A DNA stretch of 64,000 bases from Variovorax sp. HW608 (GTDB lineage: Bacteria; Pseudomonadota; Gammaproteobacteria; Burkholderiales; Burkholderiaceae_C): contig NZ_LT607803.1 of NCBI RefSeq assembly GCF_900090195.1, forward strand, positions 186,001 through 250,000. Reading direction: 5' to 3'. The notes beneath the pieces are model-generated. The model saw nothing but the letters and a program-made list of their open reading frames with translations. It did not search any database and was not told where the DNA came from. Every line of letters begins with the position of its first letter. The first letter of the stretch is position 1. Shown in pieces: positions 63,303-64,000 of this stretch. Position numbers and translations under genes: made by a program.

Positions 63303-64000
63303 TCAATGCCCAAGCACTCTTGCGAGACTTGTCGCGAGATCGTGCGCGCGCAGCGGCTTCTTCAGCACCTCGTCAGCGCCCGCGACACGGGCTCGGTCCG
63401 ACAAGCCGGCACCGATGTAGCCACTCATCAACACGATGGGGATCGCGTTACGGATACCCCGCACCTCCCCGATCAGCGCCCCACCGGACATCTGCGGCAT
63501 GCGCTCATCCGTGATCACGGCGTCAAAGCGCTGAGGGTCAGCACGGAACGCTGCGAGGGCCGCAGTGCTGGAGCTGAAGCCGACCGCTACGTAGCCAAGC
63601 TCCTCCAAGGTGCGCGCAGCAAGGGCTACGAGCGCTTCCTCGTCATCGACGACCATCACGCATTGCCCCTGTCCGCCAGGCAGGTTGAGTTCGGCGCCGT
63701 TTTCGGAATCCGTGGCGTCACCCGAGCGCGGCAGGTAGATAGCGAAGGTGCTCCCCTTGCCGATAGTGCTCACGACATCGATCGCTCCGCCAAGTTGGGT
63801 GACGATGCCATGCACGAGCGACAGGCCGAGGCCAGTGCCGGCGCCAGCCTCCTTGGTGGTAAAGAACGGCTCGAACATCCGCTCGATGACAGGCGCAGGA
63901 ATGCCGGAGCCCGTGTCGGCCACGCGGAGCACGATGTAGTCGCCTGTGTCCACGCACCCGATCGTGACCGCGCGTGTCTTCTCGAAGCGCTCCAACCCCA
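63303..64000 (-). CDS. Hybrid sensor kinase, C-terminal part: HATPase plus receiver (cut by window edge)
   Basis: The visible frame has HATPase motifs (VADTGSGI, FFTTKEAGAGTGLGLSLVHG) followed by a receiver (VMVVDDEEAL, acceptor in AVITDERMPQMSG, KKPLRAHDL). It is paralogous to the kinase at 61187, whose catalytic end is very similar, so the cluster probably grew by duplication. The N-terminal sensing part lies beyond the right edge. Confidence 0.88.
   Translation of the reverse strand, partial: GLERFEKTRAVTIGCVDTGDYIVLRVADTGSGIPAPVIERMFEPFFTTKEAGAGTGLGLSLVHGIVTQLGGAIDVVSTIGKGSTFAIYLPRSGDATDSENGAELNLPGGQGQCVMVVDDEEALVALAARTLEELGYVAVGFSSSTAALAAFRADPQRFDAVITDERMPQMSGGALIGEVRGIRNAIPIVLMSGYIGAGLSDRARVAGADEVLKKPLRAHDLATSLARVLGH

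Overview
The window looks like the chromosome of a high-GC betaproteobacterium, most likely a Comamonadaceae member close to Variovorax. The reasons are: methionine synthase split into two genes, an S-adenosylhomocysteine (SAH) riboswitch before the second half, a PACE efflux gene with a divergent LysR regulator, a molybdenum hydroxylase fused to cytochrome c, and a short GC-rich interspersed repeat. No rRNA, tRNA or CRISPR array was found. Species assignment is inference.

Region 1 (1-30.9 kb) is ordinary, densely packed chromosome. It starts with the end of hutG and a hisC-type aminotransferase. Next come metH part 1, an SH3-domain exported protein, the LysR/PACE pair, the SAH riboswitch with metH part 2, and a three-gene polyprenol-linked glycosylation set. 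From 11.1 to 29.0 kb lies a catabolic cluster best read as nicotinamide/nicotinate breakdown: enamidase, TetR regulator and ferredoxin reductase on the minus strand; a 6-hydroxynicotinate reductase-like protein, UPF0280 and two DUF1185 proteins, a branched-chain-type ABC transporter, an exported nicotinamidase-like hydrolase, a two-subunit nicotinate dehydrogenase and an FAH-family hydrolase on the plus strand. The implied route is nicotinamide to nicotinate to 6-hydroxynicotinate to tetrahydro-6-oxonicotinate to 2-formylglutarate. This joins an aerobic cytochrome-linked hydroxylase to the reductive ring opening known from Eubacterium barkeri. A 72-nt repeat sits in frame inside two of these genes, and a related copy lies at 7.9 kb.

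Region 2 (30.94 kb to the right edge) is accessory DNA beginning abruptly inside comM, which loses its N-terminal half. It has accreted many elements: an E1/JAB pair that looks like a beheaded type II CBASS; a 5.6-kb composite in which a recombinase-in-trio (RIT) element lies between two inverted, truncated IS21 arms; a ParD-like/nucleotidyltransferase pair; a Toprim/DEDDh exonuclease/radical SAM operon; an AbiEii remnant; a CoA-transferase; a three-gene locus ending in a TOTE-type primase-helicase; an AAA/DUF4143 pseudogene cut by an IS1634-family element; an XRE/DUF6036 nucleotidyltransferase pair; two IS630-family elements; an IS110-family element with a structured leader; and a two-component signalling cluster running off the right edge. 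The missing comM half is not seen, so the island is longer than the window or has been rearranged.

The best candidates for little-described biology are the Toprim/exonuclease/radical SAM operon, the TOTE locus with its two unassigned partner genes, the directly oriented crossover-like cores within the inverted arms of the RIT composite, and the predicted three-way-junction RNA that hides the ribosome-binding site of the IS110 transposase.
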